The notes under the pieces were generated by a model, which was given only the letters and a program-made list of their open reading frames with translations, ran no database searches and was not told where the DNA came from. A stretch of DNA of 33,679 nucleotides from Myxococcales bacterium (lineage in GTDB: Bacteria > Myxococcota_A > Polyangia > Palsa-1104), in contig PNAM01000089.1 in the NCBI GenBank assembly GCA_003170275.1, forward strand, positions 1 through 33,679, given 5' to 3'. Shown here one piece after another: positions 26,577 to 33,679 of this stretch. The position numbers were made by a program, and so were the translations under genes. Each line of letters starts with the position of its first letter. Within the stretch, counting starts at the first letter, position 1.

Positions 26577-26817
26577 GCTCCGGGGCCTCGAAAGGCACGG
26601 CTCTCACGTCGGCGTTCTCGACCTTGAGGAGGATGTCGATGCGGCTCTCCGCAGCGTCGAGGATCTCGGCGCCGCGCCTGGACAGCCGTACGCCTTCCTC
26701 GAACGTCTGCAGCGACTGCTCGAGCGACAGGTTGCCGCCCTCCAGCCGCTCGACGATGCCGCGCAGGCCGCCCAGCACCTGGTCGAAACCCTCGTCGGTC
26801 TTTTCCTTGTCGGACAT
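26563..26817 (-). CDS. xseB: Exodeoxyribonuclease VII small subunit
   Basis: 84 residues from the second ATG (26817), the usual XseB size. Family features: DEGFDQVLGGLRGIVERLEGGNLSLEQSLQTFEEGVRL followed by a short helix and a variable C-terminus; it is a helical protein that oligomerises with XseA to form the single-strand exonuclease. The first ATG (26826) would add only three residues, but the promoter -10 ends 4 bases ahead of it, so the transcript probably begins near 26823 and cannot include it. xseA is not in the window. The gene after it (receiver) overlaps its 3' end by 14 bases. The divergent neighbour is a Fur-family gene. Confidence 0.9.
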   Translation of the reverse strand: MSDKEKTDEGFDQVLGGLRGIVERLEGGNLSLEQSLQTFEEGVRLSRRGAEILDAAESRIDILLKVENADVRAVPFEAPERGSK

Positions 26818-26829
26818 ACGATCCATGAA

Positions 26830-26857
26830 ATTATCCCGCCCTGGTCTTTGGGGTCAA
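26830..26857 (-). promoter_or_regulatory. xseB promoter
   Basis: On the minus strand TTGACC (26857-26852), a 16-base spacer and GATAAT (26835-26830). This is among the best promoters in the window. Transcription should start about base 26823, after the first ATG. Confidence 0.65.
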
Positions 26858-26889
26858 CCGTGTACTTTGGGTGTGACACGCGGTCGCGC

Positions 26890-26917
26890 TTGACAGTTCG
26901 TCGTTCTAGGCTTTGAT
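26890..26917 (+). promoter_or_regulatory. Promoter of the Fur-family gene, leaderless GTG
   Basis: TTGACA (26890-26895), a 16-base spacer and TTTGAT (26912-26917), 7 bases before the GTG at 26925. No Shine-Dalgarno. No classic Fur box is recognisable by eye. Confidence 0.55.
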
Positions 26918-26924
26918 TTGCAGG

Positions 26925-27419
26925 GTGACCGGCCACTCGCCGCCCGACCCGAAGCATCTACGGCTGAAATTCGACGAGTACGTGCGCCGGCACCAGCTCA
27001 AGTCGACCCATCAGCGCGACGTGATCGTCGACCTGTTCCTCAAATCGACCGGCCACATGTCGATCGAGGACCTGCTCGCCAAGGTGCGAAAGAAATCGCC
27101 CAAGGTGGGCTACGCGACGGTGTATCGCACGCTCAAGCTGCTCACCGACTGCGGCATCGCGGCGGCGCGCCAGTTCGGCGACGGGCAGACCCGCTTCGAG
27201 GTGATGGGCGACGGGCAGGCGCACCACGATCACCTGATCTGCGTCTCGTGCGGGCTGATCCTCGAGTTCGAGAACGACACCATCGAGCAGCTGCAAGACG
27301 AGATGGCGGATCGACTGGGCGGCTTCAAGTTGGTGCGCCACAAGCTCGAGCTGTACGGGCAGTGCCCCAAGGCCGCCGGCGTCAAGAACGGCTATTGTCC
27401 AAAAGACGAGAGTAGTTAG
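26925..27419 (+). CDS. Fur-family metal-dependent transcriptional regulator
   Basis: 164 residues from the GTG at 26925; an in-frame TTG four codons earlier lies inside the promoter -10 and is not likely. An N-terminal winged helix (about 12-90) has the recognition helix VGYATVYRTLKLL. The metal-binding C-terminal half has HHDH (100-103) and CVSC (106-109). The usual second zinc pair CxxC near the end is absent; Cys147 and Cys158 are ten residues apart instead (GQCPKAAGVKNGYC). The next gene, a cytochrome c-FTR1 iron permease, makes iron the likely effector, but Zur or PerR specificity cannot be excluded. Its promoter lies divergent to xseB across 107 bases. Confidence 0.93.
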   Translation: MTGHSPPDPKHLRLKFDEYVRRHQLKSTHQRDVIVDLFLKSTGHMSIEDLLAKVRKKSPKVGYATVYRTLKLLTDCGIAAARQFGDGQTRFEVMGDGQAHHDHLICVSCGLILEFENDTIEQLQDEMADRLGGFKLVRHKLELYGQCPKAAGVKNGYCPKDESS

Positions 27420-27429
27420 AACGGGCTAG

Positions 27430-27458
27430 TTGACAGCGCCCGTCAAGTTCGCTACTTC
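27430..27458 (+). promoter_or_regulatory. Promoter of the cytochrome c-FTR1 gene with overlapping inverted repeat
   Basis: TTGACA (27430-27435), a 17-base spacer and TACTTC (27453-27458), 8 bases before the ATG at 27467. The -10 is a poor match, as expected for a regulated promoter. The -35 forms half of a perfect inverted repeat TTGAC-N7-GTCAA (27430-27446), a candidate operator. Confidence 0.45.
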
Positions 27459-27466
27459 AGAGCTAG

Positions 27467-29398
27467 ATGAAAACGGTTTTCAATTTCATCTTGCTCGCCT
27501 GCCTGAGCGGGATCGCCGCGGCCGAGGAGCCGGGGCGCGACTCGACCGCGCGGCTGGCGGCGCTGGTCGACTACGTGGCCGCGGACTATCCGGGCGCGGT
27601 AAAGAACGGCAAGGTGGTCGCCGAGAGCGAGTTCCAGGAGCAGCAGGGGATGATCGCCGAGGCGCACACGGTGTTCCTCGGTCTGCAGCCGACGCCTGGC
27701 CACGAGGCGGCGCGCCTGCAGCTGTCGACCGAGCTGGGCGTGCTGGAGAAGGACGTGCTGGGGCGCGCCGCAGAGCAGCGCATCGCCGACGATTGCCGCG
27801 CGATCCACAAGCGGCTGCTCGACGACTACGGGCTGGTGCTGGCGCCGCTCGCGCCGCCCGAGCGAGCGCGCGCGCAGACGGTGTACGCGATGGCGTGCGC
27901 CGAGTGCCACGGCAAGGACGGGCGCGCGGACACGCCCAAGGCGAAGGAGCTCAAGCCGCCGCCGGTCGATTTTTTCGAGGGCGATCGCATGGCGCGCATC
28001 TCGCCGGCGCTGGCGTTTCATGCGCTCACCTTCGGCGTGAGCAACACCGCGATGGCCTCGTTCGAGACGCTGCCGCCGTCGGATCGTTGGAGCCTGGCGT
28101 TCTATGTGGTGTCGTTGCGTCACGCCGGCGCCGACACCGCGCGTGGCGCGCAGGTGATGCGCGCGGCGCAGGTGCCGCTCGCGGTCTCGGCCTCGCGCCT
28201 GGCCGGGCTCTCCGACGGGCAGCTCGACGAGCTGTTGCGGCCCGCCGTCGCCGGCGCGGCGGATCGCGAGAGCGCGATCGCGTACCTGCGGCGCGAGGCT
28301 TCGTTCGCCACCGCGCCCGGCGGCACGTTCGGTGAAGCGCGCCGCCTGCTCGCCGAGGTGAGCCGCAACGCCGGCGATCGCAAGCGCGCGCGCGAGCTGG
28401 CGATCGCCGCGTACCTCGAAGGGATCGAGCCGCACGAGGCCGCGCTCAAGACGCAGGACCGGCCGCTCGCCGATCGTATCGAGCGCGCGTTCTTCGAGCT
28501 GCGCCGCCTGATCGACAGCGGCGCCACCGCCGACACCATTCGCGGCGAGGTGGCGCGCACCACGCTGGTGCTCGACGGCGCCGACGAGCGCGGGGCGGCG
28601 GGCGCGAGCGTGCCGTTCCTTGCTGCGTTCGCCATCGCGCTGCGCGAAGGGTTCGAGATCAGCCTGCTGGTCGCGGCGCTGCTCGCGTTCGTGCGCAAGA
28701 GCGGGCACGGCGAGCTGGCGCGCTTCATCCACCTGGGCTGGGCGGCGGCGATCCCGGCGGGCGTGGGCGCCTGGTTCGCCGTCGGGGCGGTGCTGGCCGG
28801 CGCGCAGCGCGAGCTCACCGAGGGCATCCTCACGCTGGTGGCCGCCGCGATGCTCCTGTTCGTGAGCCACTTCGTGCTCGGCAAGCTCGAGTCTCGAAAA
28901 TGGTTGAAGTTCCTCGAGCGGCGCACCCGAAGCGCGGCGGGCTCCGAGCGGGCCATCCCGTGGCCGCTGGTGGCGGTCGCCTTCGTGGCCGCGTTTCGCG
29001 AGGCGATCGAGGTGGTGCTGTTCTTCCGCGCGCTGGTGCTCGACGCGCCCGGCGCCGGGCTGCACGTGGTGCTCGGCGCGGCGAGCGGCCTCGCGGTGCT
29101 GATGATCGTGGTCCGCGTGATGTCGAGCCTGGGCAAGCGGCTCAACCCGCGGCCGGTGATGCTGGTCTCGGGCGTGCTGCTCACCGCGATCGCCATCTCG
29201 CTGGTCGGCCAGGGCATCCGCTCGCTGCAAGAAGGCGGCTTCGTGCACCTGCAGCCCCTGTCGCCGCACCTCGACGTGCCGGTGCTGGGCATCTATCCCA
29301 GCGTCGAGGGGATCTCCGCGCAGCTGGTGGTGCTGCTGCTGGTGATCGTGCCCGCGCTCCTCGAACGCAAAAAGGCGAAGACCCCGAAGCTCGCGTAA
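27467..29398 (+). CDS. Cytochrome c-FTR1 family iron permease
   Basis: 643 residues. Signal peptide (MKTVFNFILLACLSGIAAAE), a helical periplasmic part (about 20-130), a c-type cytochrome with CAECH at 144-148 (Met196 is a candidate sixth ligand), a helical linker (about 220-370), then an FTR1-like permease (about 380-640) with several membrane helices. Two iron-binding REGxE-type motifs are present: REGFE at 393-397 and REAIE at 511-515, the second with Ala for Gly. In the family the REGxE Glu residues line the ferric-iron path. The fused cytochrome suggests that iron oxidation or electron transfer is tied to uptake, which is inference. The adjacent Fur-family gene fits iron regulation. The stop is 12 bases before the next gene. 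Confidence 0.92.
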   Translation: MKTVFNFILLACLSGIAAAEEPGRDSTARLAALVDYVAADYPGAVKNGKVVAESEFQEQQGMIAEAHTVFLGLQPTPGHEAARLQLSTELGVLEKDVLGRAAEQRIADDCRAIHKRLLDDYGLVLAPLAPPERARAQTVYAMACAECHGKDGRADTPKAKELKPPPVDFFEGDRMARISPALAFHALTFGVSNTAMASFETLPPSDRWSLAFYVVSLRHAGADTARGAQVMRAAQVPLAVSASRLAGLSDGQLDELLRPAVAGAADRESAIAYLRREASFATAPGGTFGEARRLLAEVSRNAGDRKRARELAIAAYLEGIEPHEAALKTQDRPLADRIERAFFELRRLIDSGATADTIRGEVARTTLVLDGADERGAAGASVPFLAAFAIALREGFEISLLVAALLAFVRKSGHGELARFIHLGWAAAIPAGVGAWFAVGAVLAGAQRELTEGILTLVAAAMLLFVSHFVLGKLESRKWLKFLERRTRSAAGSERAIPWPLVAVAFVAAFREAIEVVLFFRALVLDAPGAGLHVVLGAASGLAVLMIVVRVMSSLGKRLNPRPVMLVSGVLLTAIAISLVGQGIRSLQEGGFVHLQPLSPHLDVPVLGIYPSVEGISAQLVVLLLVIVPALLERKKAKTPKLA

Positions 29399-29410
29399 GA
29401 TGGGGGACGC

Positions 29411-30817
29411 ATGAGCTTGCGCACCCGGCTGCTGGTGGGGCTGGCGGTCCTGGTCGTGGCCGCGGTCCTCTCGTCGGGCTGGCTGCTGCTCACGGTGGCG
29501 CGGGTGCGGCTGGTGGGCGGGCAGGAGCGGCAGGCGCGGGTGCTGTCGGAGCAGCTCCTGCGCGAGCTACGCGCGAGCTACGACTGGAAGCTGCCGCTGT
29601 CCGACTTCGCGAATCGCACCCGGCTGGCGAGCGCGGCGCGGGCCATGGTGCTGCGAGGCGACGTGCGCGACGTGGCGATCGTCGACGAGGACGGCCAACC
29701 GGTGGCGGGGGACGCGTCGGGCGATCGCGCGATCGCCGGCGCGCGCGACGGGGCGCTGTTCCTGGCGCGGCGCAACGGCGCGGTCTACGTCTACGCGTCG
29801 CTCGCGTCGCAGGGCGTGCAGGCGGCGTCGGTGCGCTTCCGGCTGGGCGGCGAGGACGAGCTGTCGGCAGCGCTGGCCGGCGCGCGCTACGTGCTGATCT
29901 CGTCGACCATGCTGGCCGGCGCGCTGGTGCTGCTGTTCGGCACGCTGTTCATCCGCCGCGTGGTGGCGCCGCTCGAGGGGTTGGCGCAGATGGCGCGCCG
30001 CGTGGCCTCGGGCGATCTCGACGTGCCACCGGTCTCGGCCGGCTGGAGCAACGACGAGCTGGCACGCCTGTCCGAGGCGTTCAACCGCATGACCGCGTCC
30101 CTGCGCGAGCAGCGCGATCACCTGCTCGCGCAGGAGAAGCTGGCCACCGTCGGGCGCCTGGCGGCGGGCGTGGCGCACGAGGTGGGCAACCCGCTGGCCG
30201 CGGTGCTCGGCTATGCCGAGATGCTGCTCTCCGACGAGCCCGAGGGCGTCGAGTCCGAGCGCCGCGACATGCTCGAGCGCATCCGCAAGGAGACCGAGCG
30301 CATCCGCGGGATCATCGCCGATTTGCTCGACTACTCGCGGCCGGTGGCCGGCGCGGTCGAGCCGGTGCGCCTCGGCGAAGCGGTCGACAACGCGGTCGCG
30401 CTGGTGCGCCCGCAGACGCGCTTTCGCGGCGTCACCGTCGACAACCAGGTGCCGGCCGAGCTTCCCGCCGCCGCCGCGTCCACGAGCCGCATCATCCAGG
30501 TGCTGCTCAACCTGTTCCTCAACGCCGCCGACGCGATGGGCGGCGAAGGGCGCATCACCGTCGAGGCCAGCGCGCCCGAGGGGCTGGTGCTGCTCACCGT
30601 GCGCGACTCGGGCCCCGGCATTCCGTTCGCCGATCGAGCCAAGGTGTTCGACCCGTTCTTCACCACCAAGGAGCCCGGCAAGGGCACCGGCCTCGGGCTG
30701 GCCATCTGCCGATCGATCGTCCAGGCGTACGGCGGCGATCTGACGCTCGGCAAGATCGACGGCGCCGGGGCCAGCTTCGTGGTGCGCCTGCCGCGCTTTA
30801 CCGCCCCGGTCGGTTAG
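29411..30817 (+). CDS. Membrane sensor histidine kinase (HAMP-HisKA-HATPase)
   Basis: 468 residues; ATG at 29411 with TGGGGGA (29401-29407) as Shine-Dalgarno. Transmembrane segments at about 8-29 and 160-182 flank a periplasmic sensor of about 130 residues. A HAMP domain (about 183-235) leads to the phospho-acceptor His256 in AAGVAHEVGNPLAA. The ATPase domain has an N box LFLNAADAM, G1 DSGPG, F box FDPFFTTKEPG and G2 GTGLGLAI. It lacks a fused receiver, and no regulator gene follows directly. Coupling to the iron permease (12-base gap) suggests that it is co-expressed under iron control. The histidine box resembles the NtrB group, which often pair with NtrC-type activators. Confidence 0.94.
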   Translation: MSLRTRLLVGLAVLVVAAVLSSGWLLLTVARVRLVGGQERQARVLSEQLLRELRASYDWKLPLSDFANRTRLASAARAMVLRGDVRDVAIVDEDGQPVAGDASGDRAIAGARDGALFLARRNGAVYVYASLASQGVQAASVRFRLGGEDELSAALAGARYVLISSTMLAGALVLLFGTLFIRRVVAPLEGLAQMARRVASGDLDVPPVSAGWSNDELARLSEAFNRMTASLREQRDHLLAQEKLATVGRLAAGVAHEVGNPLAAVLGYAEMLLSDEPEGVESERRDMLERIRKETERIRGIIADLLDYSRPVAGAVEPVRLGEAVDNAVALVRPQTRFRGVTVDNQVPAELPAAAASTSRIIQVLLNLFLNAADAMGGEGRITVEASAPEGLVLLTVRDSGPGIPFADRAKVFDPFFTTKEPGKGTGLGLAICRSIVQAYGGDLTLGKIDGAGASFVVRLPRFTAPVG

Positions 30818-31597
30818 CTATTCGGACTTACCGTTGGCCTGGCAGGTGAGCAGGATGACGGTGATGTTGTCGACGCCGCCGTTGCGATTGGCCTGATCGA
30901 CCAGCGTCGCCACCGCCTTCTCGAGATCGCCCGAGCAGCCCTTGACCAGCTCGGCCATCTTCTTGTCCTCGAGCATGCCCGACAGGCCGTCGCAGCACAG
31001 CAGGAACGTGTCGCCGTCCTCGATGCTGTCGTGCTTGATGTCGACCTGCACCGAGTCGCGCATGCCGAGCGCGCGCGTGATCACGTTCTTGTGCGGGAAG
31101 TTGCGCTGCTCGTCCTCGCTCATGTCGGGCTTGGCTTCTTTGTAGTCCTCGAGCAGCGAGTGATCGCGCGTCATCTGTTTGATGCCGTCGCCGCGGATGC
31201 GATAGCCGCGCGAGTCGCCGACGTGCGCGAAGTAGACCTTGTCGCCGTTGACCAGCGTGGAGACCAGCGTGGTGCCCATGCCCTTGCAGCGCGGATCCTT
31301 GGTCGCCGCCTCGTAGATGCGCCAGTTGGCGAGCTTGATGCCGCACACCAGCCGGTTCTCCACGTACGAGAGCTGGCGATCCATCTTATAGGGCCAGGTG
31401 GCGTCTTCGTCCTTGGTGCGCTGGTAGAACTCGCCCAGCGTATCGGCCGCCATCTTGGAGGCGACCTCGCCCATGGCGTGCCCGCCCATGCCGTCGGCGA
31501 CGATGAACAGCTGCTCGTCCTCGATCAACGAGAAATAGTCCTCGTTGTGAGTGCGCTTCATTCCGACGTCGGTCTTCGCTGCGTAGCGGATCTTCAT
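30818..31597 (-). CDS. PP2C-family Ser/Thr protein phosphatase
   Basis: 259 residues from the ATG at 31597; the frame remains open far upstream through antisense of cinA, but MKIRYAAKTDVGMKRTHNEDYF is the standard family start. The metal-binding motifs are present: Asp20 in HNEDYF, Asp35 in VADGMGGHA, Asp in CCDGLSGML and GGVDNITVILL near the C-terminus. A central insert (about 60-105) differs from minimal bacterial PP2C. It should remove phosphate from Ser/Thr in the cytoplasm and is a natural counter-enzyme to the two Hanks kinases here. Its stop codon abuts that of the histidine kinase with no base between. No Shine-Dalgarno is obvious. Confidence 0.95.
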   Translation of the reverse strand: MKIRYAAKTDVGMKRTHNEDYFSLIEDEQLFIVADGMGGHAMGEVASKMAADTLGEFYQRTKDEDATWPYKMDRQLSYVENRLVCGIKLANWRIYEAATKDPRCKGMGTTLVSTLVNGDKVYFAHVGDSRGYRIRGDGIKQMTRDHSLLEDYKEAKPDMSEDEQRNFPHKNVITRALGMRDSVQVDIKHDSIEDGDTFLLCCDGLSGMLEDKKMAELVKGCSGDLEKAVATLVDQANRNGGVDNITVILLTCQANGKSE

Positions 31598-31666
31598 GGC
31601 ATCCCGTCGGTGGTGGGCGCGCGTCAGCCGGACTGCAACTTTATCAAGTACAGGGGGAAAGTCAAA

Positions 31667-32950
31667 GTGGTAAAAGGCTTTGTGGCCGCCGAGAAGCTGG
31701 ACGCCGAGGTGCTGACCATCGGGGACGAGCTCAACCGCGGCGAGATCGTCGACACCAACTCGTCGTACCTCGCCGAGCGGCTCACCGAGCTCGGCGCGCA
31801 CGTGCGCTGGCGCAGCTCGGTCACCGACGACGAGCCCGACCTGGAAGCGGCGCTGCGCGTGGCCGCCGCGAGGGCGCGCGTGGTGGTGTGCTCGGGCGGG
31901 CTCGGGCCGACCGACGACGATCGCACGGTGGACGTGGTCTCGCGCGTGCTCGGGGTCGAGCCGGTGATCGACGCGCACCACGAGCAGAAGATGACCGCGC
32001 GCTTCAACGAGCGCGGCTTTGCGATCACGCCCAACAATTTGCGCCAGGTGCGCGTGCCCGCCGGCGCCGAGGTGCTGGAGAACCGTCGGGGCCTGGCGCC
32101 CGGCTTTCGCGTCGCGCTCGGCTCCGCCCAACTGTTCTTCATGCCGGGCGTGCCGCGCGAAATGAAGAATATCTTTCAATACGGCGTCACCCCGCGCGTC
32201 GCCGCGCTGGTGGGCGACGGGACCAAGACCGCGCGCCGCACGTGGCGGGTGGCCGGCATGGGCGAGTCGCACGTCGACCACGCGCTGCGCGGGCTCCTGG
32301 ACGGGCAGACCGGCGCGACCCTGCACTTCCGCATCCTCTATCCCGAGAATCTGGTCACGGTGATCGTGCGCCGCAGCGACGAGAGCGAGGCGCGCCGCCT
32401 GCTCGACACGCTGGACGTGGAGGTGCGCCGGCGGCTGGGCGATCACGTCTACGGCATCGACGACGAGACGCTGGCGCACGCGGTAGGCCGGCTGCTCCAG
32501 GCCACAGGTGCAACGCTGGCCGTGGCCGAGTCGTGCACCGGCGGGATGGTGGGCCAGCTGCTGACCGCGGTGCCCGGCTCCTCGGCCTACTTCGTCGGCG
32601 GCGTGATCAGCTACTCGAACGATCTGAAGGCCAACCTGTTGGGCGTGAAGCGCGAGACGTTGGCGACGGCGGGCGCGGTCAGCAAAGAGGTGGTGATCGA
32701 GATGGCCGAGGGCGCGCGACGGGTGTGCGGCGCGACCTGGGCGGCGGCGATCTCCGGCATCGCCGGGCCCGACGGCGGGACCGCCGAGAAGCCGGTCGGC
32801 ACGGTATGGATCGCGGTGGCCGGCCCCGGCGTGGTCGAGACGCGTCACGTGTACTGGCCGCCGGTGAGCGGCAACGACGGCCGCGAGCAGGTGCGCATGA
32901 TCGGCGCCCATTCCGCGCTGCACCTGCTCTACAAAACCTTGACCCGGTAG
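31667..32950 (+). CDS. cinA: CinA family protein (molybdopterin-binding-like plus nicotinamide-nucleotide amidase domain)
   Basis: 427 residues from GTG at 31667, chosen because AGGGGG (31652-31657) lies 9 bases upstream; a GTG at 31682 is the alternative. The N-terminal MoCF-like domain carries AEVLTIGDELNRGEIVDTNS and SGGLGPTDDDRT, as in CinA. The C-terminal PncC-like domain (about 265-425) has VAESCTGGMVGQLLTAVPGSS and YSNDLKANLLGV. These proteins deamidate nicotinamide mononucleotide or cleave ADP-ribose. It precedes thpR and recA, as in many bacteria where cinA and recA are linked. It is divergent from the phosphatase gene (69-base gap). Confidence 0.95.
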   Translation: MVKGFVAAEKLDAEVLTIGDELNRGEIVDTNSSYLAERLTELGAHVRWRSSVTDDEPDLEAALRVAAARARVVVCSGGLGPTDDDRTVDVVSRVLGVEPVIDAHHEQKMTARFNERGFAITPNNLRQVRVPAGAEVLENRRGLAPGFRVALGSAQLFFMPGVPREMKNIFQYGVTPRVAALVGDGTKTARRTWRVAGMGESHVDHALRGLLDGQTGATLHFRILYPENLVTVIVRRSDESEARRLLDTLDVEVRRRLGDHVYGIDDETLAHAVGRLLQATGATLAVAESCTGGMVGQLLTAVPGSSAYFVGGVISYSNDLKANLLGVKRETLATAGAVSKEVVIEMAEGARRVCGATWAAAISGIAGPDGGTAEKPVGTVWIAVAGPGVVETRHVYWPPVSGNDGREQVRMIGAHSALHLLYKTLTR

Positions 32951-32967
32951 ATCGGTTCCGTTAGCGT
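32939..32967 (+). promoter_or_regulatory. thpR promoter inside the end of cinA, near-leaderless
   Basis: TTGACC (32939-32944, within the last cinA codons), a 17-base spacer and TAGCGT (32962-32967), 9 bases before the ATG at 32977. No Shine-Dalgarno. Confidence 0.5.
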
Positions 32968-32976
32968 ACTGAACAG

Positions 32977-33531
32977 ATGAGCATCATCCGAACCTTCCTC
33001 GCGGTGAACCTCTCGGTGGCAGTGAACCGCCGCGTCGCCGAGGAGGTCGAGCGGCACAAGGCGAACGTGGGCGCGGGCGTGAAGGTGGCGTGGGTGCCGC
33101 CGGCGAATTTCCATCTGACGCTGCGGTTTCTCGGACCGGTCGAAGAAGAGCTGATCGAGGCGATCGCCGGCCGCTGCCGGATGCGCCTCGCCAAGCACGC
33201 GCCGTTCGAGCTGCGCGCGCGCGGCTTCGGAGTCTTTCCGGTGGCCGACCAGCCGCGCGTGTTGTGGGTCGGCGTCGACGGGGGCGAGCCGCTCGCCAAG
33301 CTGCAGCGCGACGTCGAAGGGGCGCTGGTCGAGCTCGGCCTGCCCAAGGAAGAGCGTCCGTTCCACCCGCACCTCACGGTCGGGCGGGTCAAAGAGGGGG
33401 CGGCGGTCACCTGGTCATCCGACGCTGAGCTGGGAATGTCACAGGTGCATGAGATGGTCGTCTACGAGTCCAAGACGACTTCCAAAGGTTCGGAATACAC
33501 GGCGAGAGCGCGCGTACCGCTCGGAAAGTAA
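32977..33531 (+). CDS. thpR: RNA 2',3'-cyclic phosphodiesterase (2'-5' RNA ligase family)
   Basis: 184 residues, usual for the 2H phosphoesterase ThpR/LigT. The two catalytic HxTx motifs are HLTL at 46-49 (in NFHLTLRFLG) and HLTV at 132-135 (in FHPHLTVGR). The RNA-processing activity is likely cytoplasmic: hydrolysis of 2',3'-cyclic phosphate, with weak reversible 2'-5' ligation. It is located between cinA and recA. The next start (recA) is 14 bases after the TAA, within AAGGAG spacing, so recA may be co-transcribed. Confidence 0.95.
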   Translation: MSIIRTFLAVNLSVAVNRRVAEEVERHKANVGAGVKVAWVPPANFHLTLRFLGPVEEELIEAIAGRCRMRLAKHAPFELRARGFGVFPVADQPRVLWVGVDGGEPLAKLQRDVEGALVELGLPKEERPFHPHLTVGRVKEGAAVTWSSDAELGMSQVHEMVVYESKTTSKGSEYTARARVPLGK

Positions 33532-33545
33532 AAAGGAGACCAACG

Positions 33546-33679
33546 ATGGCTTGGGGAAGAAACGAAGAGAAGAAGGAAGAGAAGACCACTGGCACTCCGG
33601 GTGAATCGCGCTCGGGACGCAATGCCGCCATCGATCTGGCGGTCTCCTCGATCGAAAAGCAGTTCGGCAAGGGCTCGAT
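33546..33679 (+). CDS. recA: RecA recombinase, N-terminal part (cut by window edge)
   Basis: 44 codons are visible before the right edge. ATG at 33546 with AAGGAG at 33533-33538, a good Shine-Dalgarno. The N-terminus has a charged extension (MAWGRNEEKKEEKTTGTPGE), then AAIDLAVSSIEKQFGKGS, the family start of the core (usual form: AL..A...IEK.FGKGS.M). The ATPase Walker motifs are beyond the window. RecA coats single-stranded DNA, catalyses strand exchange and triggers LexA cleavage. I see no LexA/SOS box by eye in the short upstream gap, so its control may lie elsewhere. Confidence 0.95.
   Translation, partial: MAWGRNEEKKEEKTTGTPGESRSGRNAAIDLAVSSIEKQFGKGS

Noticed and set aside
26827..26924. 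Canonical Fur box between xseB and the Fur-family gene
   Set aside because: No GATAAT-type repeat array or 7-1-7 palindrome was found; the single GATAAT is the xseB -10.
30818..32923. A 701-residue reading of the PP2C gene
   Set aside because: The extension is antisense to cinA; the PP2C domain starts at its usual place at 31597.
31031..32950. A 639-residue reading of cinA
   Set aside because: The extra N-terminus is antisense to the PP2C gene; GTG 31667 with AGGGGG upstream gives a normal CinA.

Overview
The window is one densely packed, high-GC chromosomal segment with 31 protein genes and almost no spare DNA; no intergenic gap exceeds about 130 bases. The gene content points to a Myxococcota (former delta-proteobacterial) genome. 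The evidence is a secreted serine protease ending in a MYXO-CTERM-type sorting tail, two tandem serine/threonine kinases with C-terminal PEGA domains, an FHA-GGDEF protein, a PP2C phosphatase, several histidine kinases, many lipoproteins and the block cinA-thpR-recA. I cannot assign a genus. I see no tRNA, rRNA, CRISPR array, insertion sequence, prophage or attachment site. Nothing looks recently imported.

Layout. (1) 1-3945: a Pro-rich surface lipoprotein cut by the left edge, divergent from trpS, which is followed by a small lipoprotein, an FAD/NAD(P) reductase-like protein and a secreted TPR protein. (2) 3946-7733, minus strand: a lipoprotein resembling the eukaryotic copper monooxygenases PHM and DBM, a MYXO-CTERM serine protease and a periplasmic PEGA protein. 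(3) 7760-9762: a two-component pair. (4) 9783-16234: a large TPR/zinc-metallopeptidase protein on the minus strand, then a small membrane protein, a flavin-dependent halogenase-like enzyme and a translationally coupled lipoprotein hydrolase. (5) 16316-19541: the tandem kinases. (6) 19538-25226: a HupE-like membrane protein, a small membrane protein, a DnaJ chaperone, a lytic transglycosylase and a thioredoxin-fold secreted protein. (7) 25231-30817: an FHA-GGDEF cyclase, a lone receiver and xseB on the minus strand, then a Fur-family regulator, a cytochrome c-FTR1 iron permease and a second histidine kinase. (8) 30818-33679: a PP2C phosphatase, cinA, thpR and the 5' end of recA.

How the parts may work together (inference). 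Two Ser/Thr kinases write phospho-threonine, the FHA-GGDEF protein could read it and turn it into c-di-GMP output, and the PP2C enzyme could erase it. The Fur-family gene lies immediately upstream of the iron permease and probably controls it. The copper monooxygenase and the sorted protease look like co-expressed surface proteins.

The most unusual signal is not one gene but a gene-start architecture. At least ten genes have a sigma70-like -10 element only 6-13 bases before the start codon and no Shine-Dalgarno sequence, so they are probably leaderless or nearly so. Genes inside operons and a few others keep good Shine-Dalgarno sites. A second genome-scale oddity is that all six convergent gene pairs abut or overlap (gaps of 0, 20, -4, 10, 4 and 0 bases), which leaves no room for intrinsic terminators.
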